Shown: positions 1 to 10,067 of the stretch, in pieces | How the letters are laid out: the number at the start of each line of letters is the position of its first letter | Position numbering within the stretch: position 1 is the first letter of the stretch | Assembly: GCF_009498235.1 (NCBI RefSeq) | Contig: NZ_CP044205.1 | Coordinates: forward strand, 3,287,389 to 3,351,388 | From: Candidatus Methylospira mobilis | GTDB lineage: Bacteria > Pseudomonadota > Gammaproteobacteria > Methylococcales > Methylococcaceae | Direction: 5' to 3' | DNA length: 64,000 bases | Position numbers and translations under genes: made by a program | The notes under the pieces: generated by a model | Seen by the model: only the letters and a program-made list of their open reading frames with translations | Database searches by the model: none | Told to the model about the DNA's origin: nothing

Positions 1-748
1 CAGCCTTCAGCGCCTTGGTCAGCGCGCTGCCCGCTGCTGCCTCATTCCCCATCTGCGCCATGACCTGAGCCTGCAGCAGGCGCGCCCGTCCCCAGTCGGG
101 ATGCAACTGTAAAGTTCTTTCGATCTCGTTCAGCGCGACATCCAGCTTACCCTTGCTGCCGGCCAGCGCGGCATAGGCGAGATGCACCTCCGCACTGTCA
201 GGGAACTGCTGCGACAATCCAGACATCAACGCAAATGCCTGCTCCTGCGGCACTTCCGCATCCAGCAGCTTGATCAAGTCGAACAAGGTGCTATCGAGGT
301 TGACCTCGGACATGGACAGCAAAGCGGCCAATTGCTCGCGCGCCGCATCCATATGCCCGGCTTTCAACTCAAGCAGGACAGACAAGCGCCGTGCGTCGGG
401 GCTGCCGGGATCGCGGCTGCGCCATAATGCGACGGCTTGCTGCAATTTGCCGTTATCCTTGACAAACAACGCTACCTGAACCGCGCGCGCCGCGATGCGG
501 GGATCGTGACTTAATTCAGCGGCCTTGAGATAGTTATCGAGCGCAACCGCTGGCTGACCCCGCTGGCCGGCCATTTCCGCCGACAACAGTAGATAGACAA
601 GCTGAGCGTCCCTGGCCTCCCCTTCATTCGCAGCCTTGCTCTCGATAGTCATCGTCTGCTCGAAATCCGATGGCCGCAAAGCGTCCTGACTCATACAGGC
701 CAGCAATCCAGCTCCACTCAGACAAATCAATCCCGCTATGCGTTTCAT
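1..748 (-). CDS. TPR-repeat lipoprotein, partial (C-terminus beyond window)
   Basis: This frame is open from an ATG at 748 to the left edge of the window, so the C-terminal part is missing. The first residues (MKRIAGLICLSGAGLLAC) form a lipoprotein signal with a lipobox LLAC, which suggests anchoring to the outer membrane. The rest is alpha-helical with tetratricopeptide-like spacing of Ala, Leu and Tyr (for example ALDNYLKAAELSHDPRIA and the HPDWGRARLLQAQ region), so a scaffolding or assembly role is likely. It is divergent from hemA; a TPR protein at this position, ahead of lolB-ispE, is common in gammaproteobacteria. The specific partner is not known. Confidence 0.75.
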   Translation of the reverse strand, partial: MKRIAGLICLSGAGLLACMSQDALRPSDFEQTMTIESKAANEGEARDAQLVYLLLSAEMAGQRGQPAVALDNYLKAAELSHDPRIAARAVQVALFVKDNGKLQQAVALWRSRDPGSPDARRLSVLLELKAGHMDAAREQLAALLSMSEVNLDSTLFDLIKLLDAEVPQEQAFALMSGLSQQFPDSAEVHLAYAALAGSKGKLDVALNEIERTLQLHPDWGRARLLQAQVMAQMGNEAAAGSALTKALKA

Positions 749-1003
749 CACGGATATCACGGATACTGCGCCTCTCAAATAAATTGAAAAAATAATATAG
801 CCTGATACTGAACACGCCGCCCCGTCCAGGATCAAGGCGAACATGAAGCGCGCGCTCCCGCCTTTAGCTGGCGAAGAACAGCATATTGGGGCGTCTTTTC
901 AGATGCATCACAAGCAGTCAGTCTCACAATAGAGTATGATTCGCACTATGCACATCCGGCCTTGTTACGGGATTATAGCCCGAATCAAAACAGAAATATC
1001 TTC

Positions 1004-2272
1004 ATGACCATTCTGGCCCTCGGCTTGAACCACAACAGCGCGCCTGTTTCCGTGCGCGAAAGACTCGTTTTTTCCGGCGAACGGGTGGGCGACGCACTGC
1101 GAGCGCTGATTGAAATCCCAGAGGTTAGCGAGGCGGCAATTCTTTCCACCTGCAACAGAACCGAAATTTATTGCGGCGCCGAAATTTCCAGCTACGACCC
1201 TTTGATCGACTGGCTGGCGGAAGAACAGCATCTGCGGCAAACCGATCTGCGCCCCTACCTGTACGCGCATTCCGACAGAGCCAGTATACGCCATATGTTT
1301 CGCGTTGCCTGCGGGCTGGATTCCATGATCCTCGGCGAGCCGCAAATTTTGGGTCAAATGAAAACGGCTTATCAGCATGCAACAGAAGCCGGAACCCTGG
1401 GTACGGTACTGGGAAAACTGTTCCAGCATACCTTTTCTGCTGCTAAAAAGGTAAGAACCGACACCGCCATCGGTTCAAGCGCGGTGTCGGTCGCTTTTGC
1501 CGCCGTGCGTCTGGCGCGCCGCATTTTCGAAAACCTGGGCGAACAAACCGCAATCCTGATCGGCGCGGGGGAAACCATAGAACTCACCGCCCGCCATCTG
1601 CATGAACACGGCATCGGAGAAATCATCGTCGCCAACCGCACCTACGAGCGGGCACATACGCTGGCCGCGCAATTCGAAGGTTTTGCGATCTCATTGCACG
1701 AGCTGCCCGAGCATCTGGCAAAAGCCGATATCATCGTCACATCCACCGCCAGTCAACTGCCGATACTGGGCAAGGGCAGCGTGGAAAGCGCGATCAAGAT
1801 ACGCAAACACAAACCCATCTTCATGGTGGATCTGGCCGTTCCGCGCGACATCGAACCGGAAGTGGCGCAACTCCAGGACGTTTACCTGTATACGGTGGAC
1901 GATCTGCGCGAAACCATAGAAGAAAATCTGCGTTCGCGCCAGGAAGCCGCCAAACAGGCGGAAGAAATTATCGACACCGAAGTCGAGCATTTTTTGGCCT
2001 GGATCAGAGCCCAGAGCGTTACCTCAACGCTCAAGGACTTGCGCAACCACGCCGGACAAATCCGCGAGCAAGCGCTGGAAGCCGCTCTGCGCACGCTCAA
2101 AAACGGCAGACCGCCGGAAGACGCCCTGCAGTTTCTGGCTCACGCATTAACCAACAAACTGACTCATCTCCCGTGCATACAAATCAAGCAGGCGGGCGTG
2201 GACGAACGCCATGAACTGATCAGCGCCGCACGCGAACTGTTCCAACTAAAAGACAGCACCGAAGAAACGTGA
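1004..2272 (+). CDS. hemA: Glutamyl-tRNA reductase
   Basis: Catalyses NADPH-dependent reduction of glutamyl-tRNA(Glu) to glutamate-1-semialdehyde, the first committed step of C5-pathway tetrapyrrole synthesis. The protein begins [20 protein letters not shown], the family's standard N-terminus, and carries the catalytic-cysteine motif STCNRTEIY near residue 50. The motif [15 protein letters not shown], the central Rossmann segment ([11 protein letters not shown]) and a C-terminal dimerisation helix follow. At 422 residues it has the usual length. A TTG 42 nt further upstream is in frame but adds residues the family lacks, so ATG 1004 is chosen. The stop overlaps the prfA start. Its siroheme/heme products are needed by sulfite reductase and cytochrome bd in this window. 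Confidence 0.96.
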   Translation: MTILALGLNHNSAPVSVRERLVFSGERVGDALRALIEIPEVSEAAILSTCNRTEIYCGAEISSYDPLIDWLAEEQHLRQTDLRPYLYAHSDRASIRHMFRVACGLDSMILGEPQILGQMKTAYQHATEAGTLGTVLGKLFQHTFSAAKKVRTDTAIGSSAVSVAFAAVRLARRIFENLGEQTAILIGAGETIELTARHLHEHGIGEIIVANRTYERAHTLAAQFEGFAISLHELPEHLAKADIIVTSTASQLPILGKGSVESAIKIRKHKPIFMVDLAVPRDIEPEVAQLQDVYLYTVDDLRETIEENLRSRQEAAKQAEEIIDTEVEHFLAWIRAQSVTSTLKDLRNHAGQIREQALEAALRTLKNGRPPEDALQFLAHALTNKLTHLPCIQIKQAGVDERHELISAARELFQLKDSTEET

Positions 2273-3351
2273 AACCGTCCATACAACGCAAACTCGACAA
2301 CCTGACCGAACGCTTTGAAGAAATCACCGTACTGCTGGCGGAACCCGAGGTACAAAACGATCAGAACCGTTTCCGGGCATTAAGCAGGGAATACGCCCAG
2401 CTCGACCCGGTGATCGCCTGCTTTCGCCGTTACCAGGCAGCCGAAGCGGCGATAAGTTACGCCGAGACCCTGCTGAAAGACCCCGACCTCGAAGTACGCG
2501 CTATGGCGCGTGACGAGCAAAGCGAAGCTCAAAAACAGCAGGAAGCGCTTACCCTGGAACTCCAGTTGCTGCTGCTCCCCAAGGACCCGAACGACGAGCG
2601 CAACATCTTCCTCGAAGTCCGGGCCGGAACCGGCGGCGCTGAGGCTGCGCTGTTTGCCGGCGACCTGTGCCGCATGTATACGCGCTATACCGAAAACTGC
2701 GGCTGGAAAGCCGAAATCGTCAGCGAAAGCGAAGGAGAGCTCGGCGGCTACAAGGAGGTCGTGCTGCGCATCAGCGGTCAGGACGTGTATTCGCGCCTCA
2801 AATTCGAGGCCGGCACCCATCGCGTGCAGCGCGTGCCGGAAACCGAAGCGCAAGGACGCATACACACCTCCGCCTGCACCGTCGCGATACTGCCCGAAGT
2901 CGAGGAAATCGACATCGACATCAACCCCACCGATCTGCGCGTCGACACTTATCGCGCCTCGGGCGCTGGCGGTCAGCACGTCAACCGTACCGAATCGGCG
3001 ATACGATTGACGCATTTGCCTACCGGCATTGTCGTGGAATGCCAGGACGAGCGCTCCCAGCACAAAAACCGCGCGCGCGCGATGTCGCTGCTGAAATCGC
3101 GCATACTCGACGCCGAACAGCAAAAACAGGACGCCGAAGTCGCGGCCGAACGCAAGCTGCAGGTAGGCAGTGGCGACCGCTCCGAACGCATACGCACCTA
3201 CAACTTCCCGCAAGGCCGGTTGACCGATCACCGTATCAACCTGACGCTGTACAAACTGGACAGCATCATGACCGGCGATCTCGACCCGGTCATCGAGCCG
3301 TTGATACACGAGCATCAGGCCGACCTGCTGGCGCAATTGGGCGACGAATAA
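2269..3351 (+). CDS. prfA: Peptide chain release factor 1
   Basis: Recognises UAA and UAG stop codons and triggers peptidyl-tRNA hydrolysis. The peptidyl-transferase-centre motif GAGGQHVNR lies near residue 231, preceded by the codon-recognition domain; length 360 residues is typical. Translation starts at GTG 2269, which overlaps the hemA stop (GTGA), indicating coupling. The order hemA-prfA-prmC is a conserved proteobacterial operon and places the release factor beside the enzyme that methylates its GGQ glutamine. Confidence 0.96.
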   Translation: MKPSIQRKLDNLTERFEEITVLLAEPEVQNDQNRFRALSREYAQLDPVIACFRRYQAAEAAISYAETLLKDPDLEVRAMARDEQSEAQKQQEALTLELQLLLLPKDPNDERNIFLEVRAGTGGAEAALFAGDLCRMYTRYTENCGWKAEIVSESEGELGGYKEVVLRISGQDVYSRLKFEAGTHRVQRVPETEAQGRIHTSACTVAILPEVEEIDIDINPTDLRVDTYRASGAGGQHVNRTESAIRLTHLPTGIVVECQDERSQHKNRARAMSLLKSRILDAEQQKQDAEVAAERKLQVGSGDRSERIRTYNFPQGRLTDHRINLTLYKLDSIMTGDLDPVIEPLIHEHQADLLAQLGDE

Positions 3352-3560
3352 CCGCACAAAAGTCAGTTTATTTCCCGCCAGCTGAAGGCGCAGGCTTTGC
3401 TTTTCGCCCTCTCCCGCCGGGTATGCGTATTTACACTGCCTTGCAACCAACTGTTTTATTATCCGCTCTCTCCCAAGGAGGGGCCTGGGGTGAAGCAAGT
3501 TCCCTGCAAGATTCTCTGGCTTCACTCACTACGCAGCAAAGAATACCAAAGCGCAACCGC

Positions 3561-4403
3561 ATGATTAAAACCCTGCTCAACTCCGCAGCACAACTACTCA
3601 CCACCAGCAGCGACAGCCCGCGCCTGGACGCGGAAGTGTTGTTAAGCCATGTTACCGGCAAAAACCGCACCTGGTTCATGACCTGGCCAGATGCCGAACT
3701 CGACGCACCCATAATCGCCCGTTTCCACGAACTGCTGGCACAGCGCCGCACCGGCACCCCCATCGCCTATCTGACCGGGAGGCGCGAATTCTGGTCGCGC
3801 GATTTTCTGGTAACCGCAGCCACGCTGATTCCGCGCCCCGAAACCGAACTACTGGTCGAAATGGCCTTGCAACTCGCCACGGCCTGTCCTATCCGTCCGC
3901 TACGCATCGCCGACCTTGGAACCGGAAGCGGCGCGATCGCCGTCACCCTGGCGCTGGAACTACCCGATGCGCAAGTCTACGCCGTCGATAACTGCCCGGA
4001 CGCGCTTGCCGTCGCACGACACAACGCCGAGCGACTGGGTGCGCGCAACCTTGCATTCCTGCAAGGAAACTGGCTGCAACCGCTTAAAGAGCAAACGCCG
4101 TTGGACATCGTCGTCAGCAACCCGCCCTACATCGCTGCCGCCGACAGACATCTCAATCATGGCGATGTCCGTTTCGAACCGCAGAAGGCTCTGGTTTCAG
4201 GTGCGGATGGCCTGGATGCCATACGTCAGATCATCAGAGACACGCCCGGCAGTATGAACCACGCAGGCTGGCTGTTGCTGGAACATGGTTATAAGCAAGG
4301 CCCAGACGTTCAAGCATTACTGGCAAAAGCCAATTTTATGGACGTTTCAGGATATAAGGATTTATCCGGCCATGTCAGAATAAGTGCAGGGAAAAAACGG
4401 TAG
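3561..4403 (+). CDS. prmC: Release-factor glutamine N5-methyltransferase
   Basis: Methylates the GGQ glutamine of release factors using S-adenosylmethionine. The 280-residue protein shows the SAM-binding motif ADLGTGSGAIAVTLALE, the substrate-glutamine motif VSNPPYI near residue 184 and the N-terminal helical segment with AYLTGRREFW. ATG 3561 begins MIKTLLNSA as in homologues; the same frame is open far upstream inside prfA but that part is a shadow of prfA. The 209-bp gap after prfA is unusually long for this operon and contains a CTCTCCCGCCGGG stretch that recurs near 6829, so a short repeat may have been inserted there. Confidence 0.94.
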   Translation: MIKTLLNSAAQLLTTSSDSPRLDAEVLLSHVTGKNRTWFMTWPDAELDAPIIARFHELLAQRRTGTPIAYLTGRREFWSRDFLVTAATLIPRPETELLVEMALQLATACPIRPLRIADLGTGSGAIAVTLALELPDAQVYAVDNCPDALAVARHNAERLGARNLAFLQGNWLQPLKEQTPLDIVVSNPPYIAAADRHLNHGDVRFEPQKALVSGADGLDAIRQIIRDTPGSMNHAGWLLLEHGYKQGPDVQALLAKANFMDVSGYKDLSGHVRISAGKKR

Positions 4404-4491
4404 CGAACTCCGGTCCGTGTGACAGCAATTATTCAGCGGTTTCCCGACCGCCTCCCGGCACAAATACCCAGCACCTGTAGCAAATATGACA

Positions 4492-5712
4492 TTAATTAAG
4501 CGTTTCGATAACGGTTTGTAAATTGAATCCCCATTTATCTGGAGCTTCGATCGATTCTATACTGTCGCGCAACTTATCGAGATTAAGTATTTCGGGAGTA
4601 ATAAACATTTTGCTCGTTACGGAAAAGAAAGCTTTCACTATCGGCGTGATCAGGCTTTTTTCCGTTTGTTCAATGACAACAGCCATGCGGCCGGATTTTA
4701 ATTTGACCAAGGTGCCGACAGGATAAATTCCCACGGTCTTGACGAATGCATGAAACACTTGTAGGTCGAAGTTTCCGCACTGCCAGGAAGCCATTTTACG
4801 AATAGCTTCGGCAGGCTCCCATGCATTCTTATAGCAACGGGCGGAGGTTATGGCGTCATAAACGTCGCAAACCGCGGCCATGCGGGCCGCCAGCGTCAAG
4901 GCCTCCCCTTGTCGCCTGCCGGGATATCCCGCGCCATCAATTCTTTCATGATGGTGCAAGGCTACGTCCAATATCACGTCGTGAAAATCGGGTAATTTCT
5001 TTAGGATTTTCCAGCCCAGCGTAGGGTGCTTCTTAATGATGGCAAACTCTTCATCCGTCAGTTTGCCGGGTTTATTCAGCACGGCTGCCGGAATCATCGC
5101 CTTGCCTATATCGTGGAATAATCCGGCCATACCCAAAAGCTGCAACTGTTCTCCTTCTATGCCCAATTGCTTTCCCAGAGCTATCATCAATGCGCAAACT
5201 GCTACAGAATGCATATAGGTGTAATCGTTTTTGTTTTTCAGCCGTACCAGACTTAACAGCGCATTCGAATTACGCGTAATGGACCGATTGACTTCATCCA
5301 CCACCGTCATGGCGCCGTCGACCTGAAGCGCTTTCCCCATGCGCGCTTCGTGAAACATGGTGACCACCTGTTTCCTGGCATTGGCGAGTATTTTACGCGC
5401 ACTGTCCAGTTCTTCGTTCAGGTTTACGCACCTCCCGGATTGATGGGTAACCACCATCGCATCATGCAGTACACTGCTTATTTTCCGATTTTCGTCTTCC
5501 TGGGTTAACACTTCGTTGCATGATTCGGCGCCGAGGCCCTTGGACGGATCTATCCACACATATTTTATGCCGCAGTTTTTTAGCTTTTTTAAGTCATCGG
5601 ACGAATTTATAGCGGAAGGCCCACTCCAGAAAGGGTAATCCATCCAATTGGCGCATATATCATGAATGAACATTCCAACTTTAACATCGGAAACATGAAC
5701 TTGTATTTTCAT
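4492..5712 (-). CDS. HD-GYP domain phosphodiesterase with DUF3391 N-terminus
   Basis: Probable c-di-GMP phosphodiesterase in the cytosol. Residues about 1-120 (MKIQVHVSDVKVGMFIHDI and following) form the DUF3391-type N-terminal domain. The HD-GYP domain follows, with the metal-binding HD pair in LFHDIGKAMIP and the signature HHHERIDGAGYPG, so the catalytic residues appear present. The end of the protein carries a short KLKSGRMAVVIEQ segment typical of these proteins. ATG 5712 is preferred over an in-frame TTG at 5730 because a GGGGG stretch lies at suitable spacing before it. The hemerythrin gene lies just upstream on the same strand; a decayed copy of the same pair sits at 35.9-36.7 kb. Confidence 0.87.
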   Translation of the reverse strand: MKIQVHVSDVKVGMFIHDICANWMDYPFWSGPSAINSSDDLKKLKNCGIKYVWIDPSKGLGAESCNEVLTQEDENRKISSVLHDAMVVTHQSGRCVNLNEELDSARKILANARKQVVTMFHEARMGKALQVDGAMTVVDEVNRSITRNSNALLSLVRLKNKNDYTYMHSVAVCALMIALGKQLGIEGEQLQLLGMAGLFHDIGKAMIPAAVLNKPGKLTDEEFAIIKKHPTLGWKILKKLPDFHDVILDVALHHHERIDGAGYPGRRQGEALTLAARMAAVCDVYDAITSARCYKNAWEPAEAIRKMASWQCGNFDLQVFHAFVKTVGIYPVGTLVKLKSGRMAVVIEQTEKSLITPIVKAFFSVTSKMFITPEILNLDKLRDSIESIEAPDKWGFNLQTVIETLN

Positions 5713-5889
5713 ATTACCGTAAACCCCCAATAAAGTTAATTACGTTAACCCCGCCGAAACCGCTCAGAATTTTAATTTCTGTTTCGAGCACTGCGGCATC
5801 TCTTACCCAAGGAAACATTTTTATGCAAAAACAAGTAAACTTATCAAGCCTTAACAACAACATCCAATAATTCTGGACTTTCCCTGCCT

Positions 5890-6411
5890 TCAATGCACGG
5901 ATTGCATGCGTACAACACCAACCGGACACGTCAAGCGTGCCTGGGCATTAATATGCCTTCCCAGTATTTTATCCGACACCATTAGGTGTTGATATAGCCA
6001 ATCATCGACCAACAGCATAGCCTCCGTTGCTATATCGGCACGCTCAGTGTAAAACCTGTTCTGCAAATCAACAGCCTTTTCAATAAACCTTCCATGTTCA
6101 TCTAAATGAGCTGACGAATAGATAAATCCATGCTGCATCATAAGACCTTCTTCGGTCGTAAAATTGAAAGCGATGGATTTGATTATCCGCCCTAAAACCC
6201 TGGCTACAATGTCTGCGCCACCCCTTCGTATACAATCGTGCAGTTCATTTATCAGTTGCACTACCTTTTCATGCTGTTCATCAACTTCCGTTAATCCCAC
6301 GGAAAGAAACTCGCTCCAGGCAATAAAAGGCATACCCCCATCAACATGCGAATAAGAGTCCACTAATACTCCAGAAGAGCCCCGATTAAGTGCATACTTA
6401 TCAACGTTCAT
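5890..6411 (-). CDS. Bacteriohemerythrin
   Basis: Oxygen-binding non-heme di-iron protein, probably an O2 carrier or sensor; such proteins are abundant in aerobic methanotrophs. The domain starts at MPFIAWSEFLSVGL (6333) and shows the ligand pattern DEQHEKVVQLIN, FTTEEGLMMQHG, HLDEHGRF and a late HLMVSDK. Two starts are possible: ATG 6411 (AGAGG 10 nt upstream, giving a 25-residue leader) and ATG 6333 at the domain boundary, where a G-run is too close. A homologous relic at 35851 begins exactly at the MPFITW position with a good ribosome site, which keeps the shorter start in play. Confidence 0.85.
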   Translation of the reverse strand: MNVDKYALNRGSSGVLVDSYSHVDGGMPFIAWSEFLSVGLTEVDEQHEKVVQLINELHDCIRRGGADIVARVLGRIIKSIAFNFTTEEGLMMQHGFIYSSAHLDEHGRFIEKAVDLQNRFYTERADIATEAMLLVDDWLYQHLMVSDKILGRHINAQARLTCPVGVVRMQSVH

Positions 6412-7042
6412 GATGCCAATACCTCTAATACACATATTCGCCAAGTTTACGAGGAGGACTTGAAAACTTCTTCTCCAACCACCCAAAACCAGGATTGACG
6501 CTCAGTTTCCATTAAAAACAATAAATTATCAATTGGACAATCGCTTAAAAATAATAGGAAAACATTTACAAAATAATAGGAAATTCCCTACGGAACCTCT
6601 GATTTATTCCGGCAGTATCATTACCCATTTTATGGATAATATTTGCGCGATATATATTAAAAACTCGGTTTCATTGCCGTGCGTCCTAATGAGCAGGTAC
6701 AATCCTGAACAGGGGATGAGATGGCGTTTTCCGTTTTTTGAATGTGCAGCGGAATGGAGGCTTGCCTGTAGAATAGCCATTTATCCGCGTAGCGTACCCG
6801 CGCAAATCGCGGAGCGAATGCCTAACCCCTCTCCCGCCGGGAAGAGCGCGGAGTTTTGCAAAGCTTGCTTCACGCCGCCTAGCCTAGCCGGACTGTGCTC
6901 CAGTCCGTATGGCACGGGAGCGGACTGGGTGAGGGAAACCGGGCATGACGCAAGGCAAGCGCCTGCATGCCAGGGGACGCCCCTTGCGCCATGACCGGTT
7001 AGCCTTTTCATAGTGAGACATATACAATCCAGCCTGAATAAA
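6412..7042. other. Intergenic region with a dispersed repeat
   Basis: No convincing gene. The first 200 bp are AT-rich and could carry promoters for the flanking divergent genes. From about 6820 the base composition becomes GC-rich and contains short palindromic pieces. The stretch 6926-7001 is similar, in opposite orientation, to 55278-55357. Confidence 0.5.
6926..7001 (-). repeat. Dispersed intergenic repeat, copy A
   Basis: Read on the minus strand, it begins TAACCGGTCATGGCGCAAG and ends in CCCTCACCCAG. The same beginning and end, with about 80% agreement in between by eye, occur at 55278-55357 on the plus strand. Both copies lie in intergenic DNA beside genes of unrelated function, which suggests a small non-coding mobile repeat. 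Confidence 0.5.
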
Positions 7043-7963
7043 ATGAAGAAACTCATATCCCTGACTTTATTAGCCCTGTTGTGCTCAACTCTCTCGTTCA
7101 ACGCCGCCGCTTTGCCTGAAGGCGCAAAGAGTGAATTCACGCATGTGAACGGCATGCGTATGCATTATGTAAAGATGGGACAGGGGCCGTTGCTCATTCT
7201 TCTTCATGGCTGGCCGCAGACCTGGTACGAGTGGAATAACACTATTCCTGTGCTTGCCGGTAAATTTACAGTTGTTGCTCCGGATTTACGCGGTTTAGGG
7301 CTTTCAGAAAAAACTCGAACGGGATATGACAAACAGACCATCGCCAACGACATTGCAGAGTTGATTAAGCGGAATGGAGCAGGTTCGGCATTCGTCGTGG
7401 GCCACGATATGGGAGGGAAAGTGGCGTATGTGCTAAGTCTGTTACATCCCGAACTGGTAACAAAACTTATCCTGGTGGATTGCATGCCTCCTGGAAGTGA
7501 GAACATGGACGCTGCAAAGGGCGGAATGTGGCACTATGGATTTCATATGGCCGCGGATTTCCCGGAAATGCTGACTAAAAATCGAGAGCGGGAATATATT
7601 TCAGCGCAGATGAGGAAGTGGGCGCATCATAAAGATGCAATCACTCCACGCGCAATCGACGAGTATGCTAAGCACTATGCCAGTCCGGGAGGAATGACTG
7701 CCGGGTTTAATTACTACCGCGCATTGCCGGAAGATGCAAGGTTTGTTTCGACCTATGTAGACAAAAAATTCACCATGCCAATTCTTACTATTGCAGGGCG
7801 ATACGGGGTTTCGGATAAGCTTTTTAAAGCAATGCGGCCAAAGGCGGATAACCTCAAGGGAGTCATTGCTGAAGATAGCGGCCATTTTGTGCCGGAAGAA
7901 GCATCGACATTTTTAGTAGAGCAGATAATGAATTTCCTTACACCTGCGCTCGAACCTGACTGA
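7043..7963 (+). CDS. Exported alpha/beta hydrolase, epoxide-hydrolase-like
   Basis: The protein (306 aa) starts with a clear Sec signal peptide (MKKLISLTLLALLCSTLSF, cleaved near AAA-LP), so it probably acts in the periplasm. The fold motifs are the oxyanion-hole HGWPQTWYEW and the nucleophile elbow GHDMGG with Asp rather than Ser, followed by a late GHFVPEE that supplies the catalytic His. An Asp nucleophile with HGWP is characteristic of epoxide hydrolases and haloalkane dehalogenases. The substrate is not deducible. ATG 7043 is chosen because it gives the signal peptide. No operon partner is seen. Confidence 0.8.
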   Translation: MKKLISLTLLALLCSTLSFNAAALPEGAKSEFTHVNGMRMHYVKMGQGPLLILLHGWPQTWYEWNNTIPVLAGKFTVVAPDLRGLGLSEKTRTGYDKQTIANDIAELIKRNGAGSAFVVGHDMGGKVAYVLSLLHPELVTKLILVDCMPPGSENMDAAKGGMWHYGFHMAADFPEMLTKNREREYISAQMRKWAHHKDAITPRAIDEYAKHYASPGGMTAGFNYYRALPEDARFVSTYVDKKFTMPILTIAGRYGVSDKLFKAMRPKADNLKGVIAEDSGHFVPEEASTFLVEQIMNFLTPALEPD

Positions 7964-8228
7964 GCGTTGTTGCAACGGACTACGCTCCGCATCCGAACTT
8001 CGAGGTTATGGTATGCGCATCATGCCGAACACATTAAATCTATGTCCGAGGTCATCGAATCCAAGAATGGAAGGCAAAGTAAATCATCTCATGGCGTAAC
8101 CGAGGCTATCCGGGCATTGGAGCGGTGAAATAGGGAGTCGCACAAACACAGGGTGGGATAGAAATCGATAGCTGACATTGTCACCCATCAAAAACGATCA
8201 GGGCGAGGTCAGCAACTAGCTAGGCCTT

Positions 8229-8676
8229 TTTGCAAACATCGCCGATTTGATCCAGCAACTGAACAATTTACAGCATAGCGCCCAATATGATCCGTTAACA
8301 GGGTTCCCCAATCAGATGTTGCTTGCCGACCGGGAAAAAATTGCCATCTGCCGCGCTTTATTATCTCGATCCCGATGGGTTCAAGCAGGTGAATGACCGC
8401 ATGGGGCATGATGCCTGCGATTATTTGTTGCGCGAAATCACGCAACGCCTGCTGAAAGTGGTTCGCGGCAACGATACCGTCGCGCGTTCGGGCGGAAACG
8501 AGTTTGTTATTCTGTTTAGCGGACTCAAAGAACCGGAGGATAACACCGAGGAGTTGCGCCGCCTTTTGAAGGCTATTGAAACTCCGGTTCCAACCCGGCG
8601 AGAACTTGCAAATGCCGCCATTCATATCGTCTCTCCTCACAGTGGTTGGCATTGCCGGAAAATCATAAAAAAAGGC
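8229..8676 (+). pseudogene. GGDEF domain relic
   Basis: Two reading frames together spell a diguanylate cyclase domain. The first (8229 to about 8340) gives ADLIQQLNNLQHSAQYDPLTGFPNQMLLADR. After a frameshift at an A-run near 8335 the second gives YYLDPDGFKQVNDRMGHDA and an RSGGNEFVILFSG segment where the GGDEF motif reads GGNEF. The domain ends prematurely around 8676. The preceding sensor region is missing. It most resembles the GGDEF domain of the split gene at 15.0-15.3 kb, so it may be an eroded duplicate. Confidence 0.75.
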
Positions 8677-8967
8677 GGCGGGATTCCTGTCAGCCCGTCC
8701 AACTATGCAGGTGTCAACATGCTGCCGGATTAACTTCAATTATTGCACCGTTAGGCAGGGTTATGATTTTAAAGGATGTAGCTTCGTACTGAGAAAATAG
8801 CTGCGCGTCACGCATCTTCATTGCGAATTAATGGCTTGTCAATCAGCAGTTATTGAGAAATCCGTCTGACAATTGCCGGAAAGAGCAATCAAAGAAAATC
8901 TTCTTGTAATGATATAATCAGCGGCTTATATGTTTTGATCGCTCAATGTGTATAGGGAACGTAATAA

Positions 8968-10050
8968 ATGACAAAAATCTACAATTTCGGCGCAGGACCT
9001 TCCATGTTGCCTGGCACCGTGCTGCAAAGGGCGCAGGAAGAGCTTCTCGACTGGCATGGCGCCGGTATTTCCGTTTTGGAAATGGGTCATAGAAGCCAGG
9101 TTTATACCGCCATCGCCGAAAAGGCCGAAGCCGATTTCCGCGAACTGCTGGATGTGCCTGCCGACTACAGGATATTGTTCTTACAGGGCGGCGCAACCGG
9201 GCAATTTTCCGCCGTTCCATTGAATTTGATGGGAGATAAGGCAAAAACCGCCTATTTGTTAACCGGCGTCTGGTCTGAAAAGGCGGCTGCGGAAGCGTTA
9301 CGTTACGGCGAGGTTCATGTGGTCGCAACCGGGCGCGCCGAAAGCTACACGAAGATTCCTCAGCCGGAGCAATGGCTGCTCGATTCGAATGCGGCCTATG
9401 TGCACTACACCGCCAACGAAACCATAGGGGGCGTTGAATTCCAGCAGATCCCCGATGTCGGTGCATTGACGCTGGTATCGGATATGTCCTCGAATATTTT
9501 ATCGCGACCAGTGGATGTCAGCCGTTTCGGACTCATTTATGCAGGCGCACAGAAAAATATCGGCCCAGCCGGTATTACCGTTGTGATAGTGCGCGAGGAT
9601 TTGCTGGGCCGTGCAAATTCGATAACGCCTTCCGTTTTCGATTACACCAAGCAGGCGAATAATGCATCCATGTTGAACACGCCGCCTACCTATAACTGGT
9701 ATATGCTGGGACTGGTGCTGGAGTGGCTGAAGGAACAGGGCGGCATCGCGGCGCTGGAACAAAAGAATATACGCAAAAGCGCAAAGCTGTACGCGGCCAT
9801 TGACCGGTCGTCACTGTACAGCAATCCGATAGGCCTCGCTTGCCGCTCGCGCATGAACGTGCCTTTCCGTATCGCCGATACGGAGCTGGAGGAGCGGTTT
9901 CTGAAGGATTCCGTACGCGAAGGTCTTATTAACCTGGAAGGACATCGTTCCGTCGGCGATTTTCGCGCCAGTATCTACAACGCGATGCCGGAAGAAGGCG
10001 TCGATGTATTGATAGAGTTCATGCGCGAATTCGAGCGGCGCTATGGATAA
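8968..10050 (+). CDS. serC: Phosphoserine aminotransferase, copy 1
   Basis: PLP enzyme converting 3-phosphohydroxypyruvate and glutamate to phosphoserine. The protein (360 aa, usual length) starts MTKIYNFGAGPSMLPGTVL and has the PLP-lysine motif YAGAQKNIGPAG near residue 194 and the C-terminal EGHRSVGDFRASIYNAMP. A second complete serC lies at 44228-45310 in the cysteine operon; the two differ at many positions, so this is an old duplication or separate acquisition. This copy stands alone, with a 290-bp upstream region, and is convergent with the split EAL gene. Confidence 0.94.
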   Translation: MTKIYNFGAGPSMLPGTVLQRAQEELLDWHGAGISVLEMGHRSQVYTAIAEKAEADFRELLDVPADYRILFLQGGATGQFSAVPLNLMGDKAKTAYLLTGVWSEKAAAEALRYGEVHVVATGRAESYTKIPQPEQWLLDSNAAYVHYTANETIGGVEFQQIPDVGALTLVSDMSSNILSRPVDVSRFGLIYAGAQKNIGPAGITVVIVREDLLGRANSITPSVFDYTKQANNASMLNTPPTYNWYMLGLVLEWLKEQGGIAALEQKNIRKSAKLYAAIDRSSLYSNPIGLACRSRMNVPFRIADTELEERFLKDSVREGLINLEGHRSVGDFRASIYNAMPEEGVDVLIEFMREFERRYG

Positions 10051-10067
10051 ATGCCGGCATGATCGCC

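Noticed and set aside
3440..3540. CRISPR-like or structured RNA in the prfA-prmC spacer
   Set aside because: No repeat array and no consistent stem; only a short sequence similar to 6829.
2667..3560. Very long open frame running from inside prfA into prmC
   Set aside because: Inside prfA it is an Arg/His-rich shadow of the real gene; only the part from ATG 3561 encodes PrmC.
6533..6994. 153-codon ORF between hemerythrin and the hydrolase
   Set aside because: Composition changes halfway, it runs through a dispersed repeat and no ribosome site is present.
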